Position numbers and translations under genes: made by a program. From positions 1 through 5,290 of the forward strand of contig JAGIAU010000154.1 in NCBI GenBank assembly GCA_017744755.1: DNA of 5,290 nt, in the 5' to 3' direction. Below are positions 1 through 4,420 of this stretch, piece after piece; the stretch's first letter is position 1, and every line of letters starts with the position of its first letter. Source of the DNA: Microbacteriaceae bacterium. GTDB taxonomy: Bacteria; Actinomycetota; Actinomycetes; Actinomycetales; Microbacteriaceae. The notes under the pieces were generated by a model, which was not told where the DNA came from, did not search any database, and was given only the letters and a program-made list of their open reading frames with translations.

Positions 1-1567
1 GCAGCTCGCCGCGGACGGCGGCGAGCGCGGCGCGGAGCGTCAGCGGGTCGAGCATCTCGATGCTGCCGAGCTCGACGAACTCGCCGTACGCCCGTTCGTA
101 CATCGTGGCCGCCGTCGCGTCGTCGCCCGCCGCCATCGCGGTGAGTCCCACATGCGTGACGCCCTCCGCGCCGACGAGGCCGAGGGAGGCGCGCTCCTCG
201 GCGTTCAGCGCGTCGATCTCGGCGAGGGCCGCGAGCGAGCGCTTGAGCGCCGAGTCGGCCGCCGGCGTGAGCCGCAGGAGCGTGGCGGCGAGGAGGCGGA
301 ACCCCATCGCGTCGCGCGGGCGCGCGTTCGAGGACCCGGTCCGGATCCCCGCGATCGCGCGGCCGAAGAGCACGAGGCCGTGCAGGCGGGTCGAGCGGTC
401 GAGGTTCGCGAGCTGGCCGAGGACGATGACGAGGATCGGATGGTGCTTGACATCGGCGTAGCCGACGCCTGCGAGCGCCGCACGGATGCGCTCCGGCTCG
501 TCCGTGATGAGCAGGCCGCGCTCCAGCACGAGGTCCGTCGCCGCGTCGAAGTCGCGGAGCGCGACGGCGATCCGGAGCGCCTCGTGCGCGCGCTCCCGGC
601 GCAGGCGCGGGTCGGCCAGGGCCGTCCGGAGGGCCGTCTCGCGCTCCTCGGGCGGCAGCTCCGCGCCGAGCGGCTCGAGCACCCTGGCGGCGAACGCCGT
701 GACGTCGAGCCGGCCGTCATGGGGGAGCAGGAGGCCATCGTGCTGCGCCCGGGCGAGCTCCGCGGCCTCGATGCCGAGCTCGCGGGCGAGATCCTCGTCG
801 ACGGAGCGCACCACGGCGAGGCGCGCGAGCGTCGACCGGTAGGGCGAGCCGGCCGCCGCGGGATGTCCCGCTCCGCCGGGATCCGCGAGCCCCTCGAGTC
901 CCTCGAGCCCCTCGAGCAGCCGGTGCCGGAAGCGCTCGAAGTGCCGGCTGCGGTCGCCGTCCACGTGATCGCGCACCGCCACCGCCAGCCGGCCGGATGC
1001 CGCGGCCGCCCCCGGGACCCGCTCCGGGTCCCGCGTGAGCGCCGCGATCTCGGCGTCGTCGAGCAGCAGCTCGTCCGGACGGATCACCCGGACCGTCTGC
1101 GACGTCGCCGCGGCGAGCGCCGACGCCGAGACGGCGGTGCGAGTGAGCAGGATCAGCCGCGCGGCCGGGGCGCGGTCGAGCGCGGCGCCGAGCGCCCCCA
1201 GCTCGACCGGGGCGAGTCGCTCGGCGCCGTCGACGACGACGACCGGTCCCGACGGGTCGGCGATGAGCGCGAGCGCGACATCGAGCGTCGAGGCGCCGGC
1301 CGAGGCGGTGTCGCGCGGGTCGGGGGCGGTGCGCCTGCCGGAGGGGCGCTCCCCGGCCGGGCCGTCCGCGGAGAGCCAGGCGATGGAGGAGGACGTTCTC
1401 CGTGCCCACTGCGCCGCGAGCGTCGACTTGCCGGAGCCGGCCGGACCGATGACGACGAGTGCGTCCCACGGCTCGTCGAGGCGCGCGTCCAGCCGCGCCC
1501 TGGCGATGGTGCCTGCCGGGATGCGCGGGGGCGGAAAACGATCGGGCTCGTCGTCCACGCGGGACAT
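1..1567 (-). CDS. MalT/LuxR-type large ATP-binding (LAL) regulator, N-terminal 522 codons (C-terminus beyond window)
   Basis: An open frame runs from ATG at 1567 to the left edge without a stop. It encodes the first 522 residues of a STAND-type ATPase resembling MalT/LAL transcription regulators. It opens with a PP-R-IP-AG...RARL segment (residues 13-26), as LAL proteins do. A Walker A GPAGSGKST follows at 41-49, AWLSADG at 63-69 (family form AWLSLD), a Walker B VVVVDGAE at 109-116 and a sensor-like LILLTR at 138-143. The rest is Ala/Leu-rich helical sequence, consistent with the winged-helix and TPR-like middle of the family. In known LALs ATP and an inducer drive oligomerisation, and a C-terminal LuxR helix-turn-helix binds DNA; that part lies outside the window. 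The region after AWLSADG is Pro/Gly/Arg-rich and shortened compared with MalT. The gene lies 58 bp downstream of the ohrR-like gene on the same strand. A -10 TACAAT six bases before the ATG suggests its own, possibly leaderless, transcript. ATPase class is well supported; the regulator role is inferred. Confidence 0.82.
   Translation of the reverse strand, partial: MSRVDDEPDRFPPPRIPAGTIARARLDARLDEPWDALVVIGPAGSGKSTLAAQWARRTSSSIAWLSADGPAGERPSGRRTAPDPRDTASAGASTLDVALALIADPSGPVVVVDGAERLAPVELGALGAALDRAPAARLILLTRTAVSASALAAATSQTVRVIRPDELLLDDAEIAALTRDPERVPGAAAASGRLAVAVRDHVDGDRSRHFERFRHRLLEGLEGLEGLADPGGAGHPAAAGSPYRSTLARLAVVRSVDEDLARELGIEAAELARAQHDGLLLPHDGRLDVTAFAARVLEPLGAELPPEERETALRTALADPRLRRERAHEALRIAVALRDFDAATDLVLERGLLITDEPERIRAALAGVGYADVKHHPILVIVLGQLANLDRSTRLHGLVLFGRAIAGIRTGSSNARPRDAMGFRLLAATLLRLTPAADSALKRSLAALAEIDALNAEERASLGLVGAEGVTHVGLTAMAAGDDATAATMYERAYGEFVELGSIEMLDPLTLRAALAAVRGEL
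890..916 (-). repeat. 3 x 9-bp in-frame tandem repeat encoding (Gly-Leu-Glu)3
   Basis: Three copies of a 9-bp unit (plus strand form ccctcgag plus one variable base, with the ctcgag cores at 893, 902 and 911) lie in a row inside the LAL gene. Because the unit is three codons long, copy changes would stay in frame and alter only the number of Gly-Leu-Glu triplets in the protein. The copies are nearly identical, which suggests recent slippage. They lie just before a Gly/Pro/Ala-rich stretch that is probably a domain linker. Confidence 0.7.
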
Positions 1568-1573
1568 GCCGGA

Positions 1574-1579
1574 ATTGTA
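1574..1579 (-). promoter_or_regulatory. Putative -10 element (TACAAT) of the LAL gene, leaderless spacing
   Basis: On the minus strand TACAAT lies exactly six bases before the ATG at 1567. This is the spacing seen for leaderless actinobacterial transcripts, where the start codon is the first or nearly the first base of the mRNA. I see no purine-rich ribosome binding site before this ATG, which supports the idea. No good -35 lies at 17-18 bp. A TTGAAC exists at 1610-1615 but is 30 bp away, too far for the usual spacing. Confidence 0.5.
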
Positions 1580-1585
1580 GGGGTG

Positions 1586-1600
1586 CGCGCCGGGGGCGCG
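1586..1600 (-). terminator. GC hairpin between ohrR-like and LAL genes (possible terminator)
   Basis: CGCGCC and GGCGCG form a 6-bp perfect stem with a 3-nt loop, starting 25 nt after the stop of the ohrR-like gene on the minus strand. There is no T-tract, so it would be a GC-only hairpin terminator of the kind often proposed in actinobacteria. It could separate the ohrR and LAL transcripts. In DNA this GC-rich, a short stem like this may also arise by chance. Confidence 0.3.
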
Positions 1601-1625
1601 TTCCGCCCAGTTCAAGGGGTGCTGC

Positions 1626-2093
1626 TCAGCCTGCCGGCCGCGCCTCGGCTCGCCGGACCGCGGCGATGAGATCGGTCAGCTCGTCGCGGAGCGCCTCGAG
1701 GCGGGCGACCGGGAAGCCGAGGCGCTCGACGACGCGGCCGGGAACGGCGAGCGCGCGTTCGCGGAGCGCACGGCCGGCGTCGCTCGGCTCGAGCTCGACG
1801 ACCCGGGCGTCGTCCTCGCCCCTGCGGCGCTGTACGAGGCCCATCGTCTCGAGACGGCGCACGAGCGGGGAGAGGGTGGCCAGGTCGAGGCTGAGGCGCG
1901 TGGCGACCTCGCCGAAGCGCAGAGGGGAGCGCTGCCAGAGGGCGAGCATGACGAGGTACTGCGGGTGGGTGAGGCCGAGCGGTTCGAGGATCGGACGGTA
2001 GAACGCGATGACGCTCCGGCTGGCGACCGCGAGGGCGAAGCAGACCTGCCGGTCGAGCTCGAGCGGGTCGGCCGGCTCGGATGCGCCCATCAT
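1626..2093 (-). CDS. OhrR-type MarR family redox-sensing repressor
   Basis: This 155-residue protein (from ATG at 2093) is a MarR winged-helix regulator of the OhrR branch. LDRQVCFAL (13-21) and YRPILEPLGLTHPQYLVML (32-50) match Bacillus subtilis OhrR closely, and Cys18 aligns with its reactive Cys15. The recognition region LSLDLATLSPLVRRLE (67-82) and wing RRRGEDDAR (89-97) are typical. There is no second cysteine, so it is the 1-Cys type, in which peroxide oxidation plus a small thiol releases DNA. Of the tyrosines that contact the Cys in BsOhrR, Tyr29 is kept (Tyr32), Tyr40 is His43, and Tyr19 is Ala22. An upstream in-frame start at 2213 exists. I chose 2093 because the extension is Arg/Ser-rich, covers the promoter and the divergent gene, and is absent from the family. 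A second ATG follows at 2090. OhrR normally controls an adjacent ohr gene, but none is visible here. Confidence 0.88.
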   Translation of the reverse strand: MMGASEPADPLELDRQVCFALAVASRSVIAFYRPILEPLGLTHPQYLVMLALWQRSPLRFGEVATRLSLDLATLSPLVRRLETMGLVQRRRGEDDARVVELEPSDAGRALRERALAVPGRVVERLGFPVARLEALRDELTDLIAAVRRAEARPAG

Positions 2094-2096
2094 CGC

Positions 2097-2108
2097 TTCG
2101 TGCACGAA
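2097..2108. promoter_or_regulatory. Perfect 12-bp palindrome TTCGTGCACGAA in the ohrR leader
   Basis: TTCGTGCACGAA is a perfect palindrome immediately upstream of the ohrR-like start. It belongs to an 18-bp direct repeat (15 of 18 bases identical) whose second copy begins 35 bp further on, at 2126. It overlaps the OhrR-like operator and the likely ohrR transcription start. A dimeric regulator site is the natural reading, with the ohrR product the first candidate. Confidence 0.5.
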
Positions 2109-2117
2109 TCGATTGTA
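2103..2117 (-). promoter_or_regulatory. Putative OhrR operator overlapping the ohrR -10 element
   Basis: Read on the minus strand the site is TACAATCGATTCGTG. The published OhrR operator of B. subtilis and Xanthomonas is TACAATTNAATTGTA, and 10 of the 14 defined positions match, with one half-site perfect. Its first six bases, TACAAT (2112-2117), are also a near-consensus -10 located 18 bp before the ATG. Repressor binding here would block ohrR transcription. A weak -35, TTGCGC (2137-2142), lies 19 bp upstream. Autoregulation is known for OhrR; this assignment is inferred from sequence. Confidence 0.5.
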
Positions 2118-2122
2118 CGCGC

Positions 2123-2128
2123 TATCAT
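2123..2128 (+). promoter_or_regulatory. -10 element (TATCAT) for the zinc-ribbon gene, leaderless spacing
   Basis: TATCAT is followed by six bases and then GTG at 2135, the arrangement expected of a leaderless actinobacterial mRNA. It is one reason for choosing that start codon, since no Shine-Dalgarno-like purine run precedes it. The -35 region is poor (GTGCAC at 17 bp), so activity may be low or depend on a regulator. Confidence 0.5.
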
Positions 2129-2147
2129 TGCTTCGTGCGCAAAGCAA
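2128..2147. promoter_or_regulatory. 20-bp imperfect palindrome covering the start of the zinc-ribbon gene
   Basis: TTGCTTCGTGCGCAAAGCAA pairs at 8 of 10 positions around a centre at 2137.5. The left arm repeats the CTTCGTGC of the perfect palindrome centred at 2102.5, so the two centres are 35 bp apart, roughly three and a third helical turns. The site covers the predicted transcription and translation start of the plus gene and the possible -35 of ohrR. A protein bound here could affect both divergent promoters. Confidence 0.45.
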
Positions 2148-2464
2148 ATGAGACGGAGGAGCCGCGGGCTCGTCGCGCCAAGCGTGCCGGACTCGGCGGG
2201 CAGCGGACGCCATGGGACGGCGTGCCCGGCTTCTGGGCCGCGTGGAACCGATTCTTCTACTTCTTCGAAGGGCCTGCGCAGGTCGGGATCGAGGGGGAGG
2301 AGCGCCCGGCGGTCGCGGCGTCCGAGCAGCGCTGCCCCCTGTGCGGCGAGCTCATGTCGCGCCACGAGATCGACCGGAGCGGTCCGGGCGGCCGGACGCT
2401 GCTGCATTGCCCGGCACCGGCGGCCGAGGCGGCGCCCGTGGACCGCGCCGTGGCGGACGCCTGA
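2135..2464 (+). CDS. Small zinc-ribbon-like protein of unknown function
   Basis: This is a 109-residue protein starting at GTG 2135. The first 25 residues are basic and charged. An aromatic block follows, with W27, F33, W34, W37 and F40-F44 in a stretch reading FWAAWNRFFYFFEGPAQVG. The C-terminal third holds CPLCG (67-71), His77 and HC (91-92), a possible zinc-binding knuckle of the C-x2-C...H-C kind. I have a general recollection of similar small actinobacterial proteins with a FFGPAQVG-like block and CPLCG motif, but know no function for them. An earlier in-frame ATG at 2081 would overlap the ohrR start, its operator and its -10 element, so GTG 2135 with its leaderless -10 is preferred. The gene is divergent from ohrR, so peroxide-linked control is possible but only inferred. 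It is probably soluble: the aromatic stretch is too short and too polar for a clear membrane helix. Confidence 0.72.
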   Translation: MRKANETEEPRARRAKRAGLGGQRTPWDGVPGFWAAWNRFFYFFEGPAQVGIEGEERPAVAASEQRCPLCGELMSRHEIDRSGPGGRTLLHCPAPAAEAAPVDRAVADA

Positions 2465-2470
2465 CCCGTC

Positions 2471-2483
2471 GCGTCCCGGACGC
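2471..2483 (+). terminator. Short GC hairpin after the zinc-ribbon gene (possible terminator)
   Basis: GCGTCCCGGACGC folds as a 5-bp stem with a 3-nt loop, starting six bases after the TGA stop. It lacks a T-run. Placement directly after a stop is suggestive, but the stem is short and GC-rich palindromes are common in this DNA. Confidence 0.25.
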
Positions 2484-2615
2484 CGCGCGCGCGGACGCAG
2501 GACGGAGACGCTCGGGCAGGGCGGACGCACGCCCCACTGCCTGCGGCAGCGTCCCGGTCCTGTCCCAGCGCAGAGGAGGACCGTGCCGCACGCCCGCGCA
2601 TCCTCGTGAGCTGAC

Positions 2616-2629
2616 ATAATGATCATTAT
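2616..2629. promoter_or_regulatory. AT-rich perfect palindrome (ATAATGATCATTAT), Fur/Zur-like site of unknown target
   Basis: ATAATGATCATTAT is a perfect 14-bp palindrome with only 2 G/C bases, surrounded by DNA of about 75% GC. Its arms match the ATAATGAT/ATCATTAT arms of Fur-family boxes (GATAATGAT-A-ATCATTATC), but the arms abut and overlap at the centre rather than being spaced. It also offers -10-like hexamers on each strand (CATAAT 2615-2620 plus; GATAAT 2625-2630 minus). It lies 33 bp past the NUDIX stop and I cannot assign a downstream gene, so its role is unknown. Confidence 0.4.
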
Positions 2630-2662
2630 CGGCGAATCGTGCACCGCACCGGCGCGGGCGGG

Positions 2663-3610
2663 TCAGGCGAGACCGCGGGCGGCGAGGAACCGGCGCACGG
2701 CCTCCGCGGCGACCGCGTGGTCGAGCCGGTCCGGCTCGCCGGACGTCGTGAGCGTCCCGACGAGCTCGCCTCGCACGCGGATCGGCACGGAGCCGCCGTG
2801 GCCGCGAACGTCGCCGATGCCTGGGCGGTCGCCGTCCTCGAAGACCTGGCCGGCCGCCTCGGCGCGGAGCCGCGACAGGATCGACGGCTCGCCGGTCATC
2901 GCGACCGCGCGGGCTTTGCCGTCGAGCCACGGGTCGTTGTCCGGTCCTGTCGTGCCGAGGCGGGCCTGGTAGGCCACGTCGCCGCGCAGGACGACGCGCA
3001 CGGAGAGGTTCGCCCGCGCGGTGCGGCTCAGCTCCGTCGCGAGCTCGCCGAGCTCGACGGCGTCGTCGTTGCCGAACGACGGCACGTCGATCGCCGGCTG
3101 CGCGGCGACCTCCGCGACGAGCCGCTCGGGCGAGCCGGGGGCGTACCGCGCCACGAGCCCGAGCAGCCCGGCCGGCGCGAACGGCACCTGCTCGGCGACG
3201 AGCTCCTGGAGCGTCCACCAGCGGTGCCCGAGCACCTGCGCGAGCTCCTCCTCGGTCCAGTGCTCCCGCGACGGCTCGAACGGCTCGTCGACGACGTGGA
3301 CGAAGAAGTCCCAGTGCGAGGTCGTGTGCCGCACGGCTGGCCGGTTCACGGGGAAGCGCAGCGAGTGCACGAGCTCCCCCAGCCCGTCGGCGACGAGCCC
3401 GGTCTCCTCGTAGAGCTCGCGGACCGCCGTCTCGTGCGGGGTCTCCCCCGGGTCCGCGCCGCCGCCCGGCGTGATCCACTTCGCCTGCCCGGGCAGGTCC
3501 GGGAACTCGTCGAGGAAGAGCAGCACCCTTCCGGTCCGGTCGAAGAGCAGGATGCGGGCCGCGTAGCGGGTGAGCCCGCCCGCGTGGAGGGAGTCGGAGG
3601 GGTCAGGCAC
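2663..3610 (-). CDS. NUDIX hydrolase fused to a C-terminal UPF0303/HbpS-like (haem-degrading family) domain
   Basis: This 315-residue protein starts at GTG 3610. Residues about 13-155 form a NUDIX domain. The box G-x5-E-x7-R-E-L-x-E-E-x-G-L is complete at 50-72, with Arg64, Glu65, Glu68 and Glu69 as expected metal-binding and catalytic residues, preceded by KWITPGGG (44-51). Residues about 175-312 resemble the UPF0303 (YBR137W-like) family, placed in the HbpS/GlcG-like 'haem-degrading' superfamily: FGNDDAVELG (179-188), GTTGPDNDPWLDGK (219-232) and GHGGSVPIRVRG (270-281). NUDIX enzymes cleave nucleoside diphosphates linked to another group; substrates of the UPF0303 part are unknown, so the overall reaction cannot be named. 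The two parts share one uninterrupted frame across a short linker. The start overlaps the SDR stop by eight bases (GTGCCTGA), and no clear ribosome binding site precedes it, so translation is probably coupled. NUDIX identity is firm and UPF0303 assignment strong. Confidence 0.88.
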   Translation of the reverse strand: MPDPSDSLHAGGLTRYAARILLFDRTGRVLLFLDEFPDLPGQAKWITPGGGADPGETPHETAVRELYEETGLVADGLGELVHSLRFPVNRPAVRHTTSHWDFFVHVVDEPFEPSREHWTEEELAQVLGHRWWTLQELVAEQVPFAPAGLLGLVARYAPGSPERLVAEVAAQPAIDVPSFGNDDAVELGELATELSRTARANLSVRVVLRGDVAYQARLGTTGPDNDPWLDGKARAVAMTGEPSILSRLRAEAAGQVFEDGDRPGIGDVRGHGGSVPIRVRGELVGTLTTSGEPDRLDHAVAAEAVRRFLAARGLA

Positions 3611-4364
3611 CGAAGCCGCTCACGTCCCCGACGTAGCGGGTGTGCTCCGCCGGCACGGGCTCGACCGCGGCGAGCGCGACCTCGCGGGCGAACTCGTCGA
3701 CGTCGTACAGCTTGCCGGCCGACTCGCGGCGCGACTCGATGGCGCCCGGGTTCGCCCGCTCGAGCAGTGTCGCCGTGATGGTGCCCTCGATCATGTCGCC
3801 CGAGACGACGACGAGCTCGATGCCGTCGGATTCCAGTTCGGGAATGAGCGCGCGCAGCGCGTCCTCCCCCGCTCGCTTGGACAGCGCGACGGCCTCGTAC
3901 TCGGGCATCGTCGGCGTCGTGCGGATGAAATGCGCCTGGTGCGAGGTCACGAAGACGACGCGGCTCCCCCGCCCCAGCAGCGGACGGAGGGCACTGAGGA
4001 ACGCGACTTGCGCGTCGCGGTTCAGCCGCATCGCGTAGTCCTCCCCCATCCCCGCTTCCATGCCGCCGGAGGCATTGAGCACGAGCACATCGAGCGGCCC
4101 GCCCTCGGCGACGCGCGCGGCGAAGCCCGCGACCGACTCCGGGTCGGTCAAGTCGGCCCCGACGGCGTGCGCCGTCCCGCCCGCGGCGGCGATCTCCGCG
4201 ACGAGCTTCTCGGCACGCGGCGCCTTGCTGCGGTAGTTGACGTACACCTCGGCCCCCGCGCCGGCGAGCAGCCGGGCCGTGGCGGCGCCGATGCCGCGGG
4301 ACGAGCCGGTGACGACGGCGCGGCGGCCGTCCAGGGTGCCAGGGTCGAGCGGTGCGTGAGTCAC
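3603..4364 (-). CDS. SDR family oxidoreductase with atypical active-site spacing
   Basis: This 253-residue protein starts at GTG 4364 and belongs to the short-chain dehydrogenase/reductase superfamily. The Rossmann nucleotide motif TGSSRGIG is at 19-26. YVNYR (41-45) ends the second strand, and its Arg45 favours NADP(H). The acidic DL after strand three is at 71-72, LNASGG at 96-101 replaces the usual NNAG, Asn115 fits the active-site Asn, and Ser141 is in VTSHQAH. The catalytic Tyr-x3-Lys is not present: Tyr156 and Lys163 are seven apart (YEAVALSK), and Val159 stands at the usual Tyr position. The late VVVSGDMIEGT (205-215) replaces the normal PG motif. I recall actinobacterial SDR homologues with the same YExVAxSKRAGED pattern, so this is probably a conserved subfamily rather than decay. 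It is the first gene of a two-gene unit with the NUDIX-UPF0303 gene. The substrate is unknown. Confidence 0.87.
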   Translation of the reverse strand: MTHAPLDPGTLDGRRAVVTGSSRGIGAATARLLAGAGAEVYVNYRSKAPRAEKLVAEIAAAGGTAHAVGADLTDPESVAGFAARVAEGGPLDVLVLNASGGMEAGMGEDYAMRLNRDAQVAFLSALRPLLGRGSRVVFVTSHQAHFIRTTPTMPEYEAVALSKRAGEDALRALIPELESDGIELVVVSGDMIEGTITATLLERANPGAIESRRESAGKLYDVDEFAREVALAAVEPVPAEHTRYVGDVSGFGA

Positions 4365-4368
4365 GCAC

Positions 4369-4398
4369 TCGACCCTAGCCGAGCGCTCCGGCTACGCT
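4369..4398 (+). promoter_or_regulatory. Putative promoter of the nfeD-SPFH operon (TCGACC - 18 bp - TACGCT)
   Basis: A -35 TCGACC (4369-4374) and a -10 TACGCT (4393-4398) are separated by 18 bp. TACGCT in a ggcTACGCTcgg setting is a common-looking housekeeping -10 in high-GC actinobacteria. It lies 22 bp before the TTG start, leaving room for the purine-rich ribosome binding site. A 7-bp inverted repeat (CCGAGCG...CGCTCGG, 4379-4401) overlaps the -10. Confidence 0.5.
4372..4377 (-). promoter_or_regulatory. Putative -10 element (TAGGGT) for the SDR gene, leaderless spacing
   Basis: On the minus strand TAGGGT (a TANNNT match) is followed by seven bases and then the GTG start at 4364. No Shine-Dalgarno-like sequence fits before the GTG, in line with a leaderless mRNA. 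It overlaps the proposed -35 of the divergent nfeD promoter. Confidence 0.4.
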
Positions 4399-4401
4399 CG
4401 G
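4379..4401. repeat. 7-bp inverted repeat spanning the nfeD -10 element
   Basis: CCGAGCG (4379-4385) and CGCTCGG (4395-4401) are perfectly complementary arms with a 9-bp gap. The right arm includes most of the -10 element TACGCT. It could be an operator for a dimeric repressor. A role as an RNA hairpin is unlikely because it lies mostly upstream of the expected transcription start. Confidence 0.35.
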
Positions 4402-4406
4402 AGGCG

Positions 4407-4414
4407 AGAGGGGG
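4407..4414 (+). promoter_or_regulatory. Ribosome binding site deciding the TTG start of nfeD
   Basis: The purine run AGAGGGGG lies six bases before TTG 4421 and contains GAGGGG, a usable Shine-Dalgarno match. No ATG or GTG in the same frame lies close by, and the first conserved-looking hydrophobic segment begins just after, so TTG is the best start. Confidence 0.55.
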
Positions 4415-4420
4415 TCCGCC

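Larger units (their letters stand above)
2465..2662. other. Gene-free convergent spacer
   Basis: This spacer separates the stops of the zinc-ribbon gene (plus) and the NUDIX gene (minus). Reading frames crossing it are Arg/Pro/Cys-rich without recognisable motifs. It contains two small GC hairpins, GCGTCCCGGACGC at 2471-2483 (seven bases after the plus-strand stop) and CTGCCTGCGGCAG at 2537-2549. The first may be part of a terminator but has no T-tract. An AT-rich palindrome at 2616-2629 is the only conspicuous site. I recognise no RNA gene. Confidence 0.6.

Noticed and set aside
717..1469. A 250-codon minus-strand frame with Arg/Gly/Ala-rich sequence
   Set aside because: It is a frame-shifted reading of the LAL gene; the frame starting at 1567 holds the conserved motifs.
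152..1669. A 505-codon open frame on the plus strand
   Set aside because: It is Arg/Glu/Gly-rich with no motif and overlaps the minus-strand LAL frame, which has Walker A and B. Long antisense frames are expected in DNA of this GC content.
2093..2213. A longer ohrR-like protein starting at 2213 (40 extra residues)
   Set aside because: The extension would run through the operator palindromes and into the divergent gene, and its sequence is unlike the family N-terminus.
2090..2644. A minus-strand frame (including MSAHEDARACGTVLLCAG from 2608) starting just past the AT-rich palindrome, considered as a palindrome-controlled gene
   Set aside because: It overlaps the whole zinc-ribbon gene on the other strand, has no ribosome binding site or motif, and its codon third positions are not convincingly GC-biased.
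2352..3479. A 375-codon minus-strand frame
   Set aside because: It is a frame-shifted reading of the NUDIX-UPF0303 gene and the adjoining spacer, extremely Arg-rich and without domains.
2639..3778. A 379-codon plus-strand frame
   Set aside because: It is antisense to the NUDIX and SDR genes, with biased composition and no recognisable family.
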